Shown here one piece after another: positions 5,124-5,206 of a stretch of DNA of 5,206 nt. Positions within the stretch are counted from its first letter, which is position 1; every line of letters starts with the position of its first letter. Under the pieces are notes generated by a model. The model was not told where the DNA came from, ran no database searches, and was given only the letters and a program-made list of their open reading frames with translations. This stretch comes from Clostridia bacterium (GTDB taxonomy: Bacteria > Bacillota > DSM-521 > Neomoorellales > SLTJ01). Location: positions 1 through 5,206 of the forward strand of contig JACIYD010000136.1 in the NCBI GenBank assembly GCA_014360105.1, written 5' to 3'. A program made the translations under genes and the position numbers.

Positions 5124-5206
5124 GTGACCGGAGCACAGGCACTCCTGCTCTTGCTCGATGGAGACGAGAAGAAGGTAGCCAAGAAACTGCACCGGGTAGG
5201 CATGGA
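5124..5206 (+). CDS. Hypothetical protein, N-terminal 27 residues (3' truncated by window)
   Basis: A GTG start behind a strong SD opens a frame that is uninterrupted to the window end. Visible residues are MTGAQALLLLLDGDEKKVAK followed by KLHRVGM. The N-terminus predicts an amphipathic, Leu-rich helix and then a Lys-rich charged stretch. This is not a signal peptide, because the hydrophobic run is short and preceded by no basic residue. I do not recognise the family from 27 residues. Composition returns toward that of the rest of the window here. Upstream, the nearest -10-like TATACT at 5003 lacks a clear -35. Confidence 0.55.
   Translation, partial: MTGAQALLLLLDGDEKKVAKKLHRVGM

Overview
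The window looks like chromosome from a GC-rich, Gram-positive-type anaerobe of the Clostridia (Moorella/Ammonifex/Desulfotomaculum-like). This is an inference. It rests on the tail of an AddA-type helicase-nuclease, a NiaR-type NAD repressor, a C-terminal S-layer-homology-like segment, strong GGAGG ribosome binding sites with frequent GTG/TTG starts, and two Uma2-family genes. No species is assigned.

Bases 1-3348 hold a compact, co-directional (+) run. First is the 3' end of addA, cut by the window edge. Next is niaR, which overlaps addA. Then comes a small DedA/VTT-type membrane protein starting 16 bp after the niaR stop. After a 125-bp gap follows a large exported FAD-dependent oxidoreductase whose C-terminus resembles an S-layer homology domain. 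The first three are probably co-transcribed. They share no obvious pathway: DNA repair, NAD regulation, membrane transport or lipid handling. The NAD biosynthesis genes that NiaR normally controls are not in view.

Bases 3345-4665 hold two tandem, diverged Uma2 (DUF820, PD-(D/E)XK nuclease fold) genes. The first has its own near-consensus sigma-A promoter (TTGACC, 17-bp spacer, TATGAT), whose -35 box overlaps the stop codon of the oxidoreductase. It therefore looks like a separately transcribed cassette. The gap between the two genes is rich in short symmetric elements, including a perfect 12-bp palindrome.

Bases 4666-5123 change character: they are visibly less GC-rich and hold no intact gene. 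On the minus strand, tail-to-tail with the second Uma2 gene, lies the C-terminal end of a beta-class DNA methyltransferase. Its SAM-binding motif I (FAGSNTSG) is still readable, but it is closed upstream by an in-frame stop and has no catalytic half. Beyond it are weak plus-strand peptide traces and a 7-bp inverted repeat. At 5124 a new plus-strand gene begins behind a strong ribosome binding site and runs off the window. The region reads as a scarred, probably transferred segment beside the Uma2 pair. I see no complete new defence system, only a possible relic of one.
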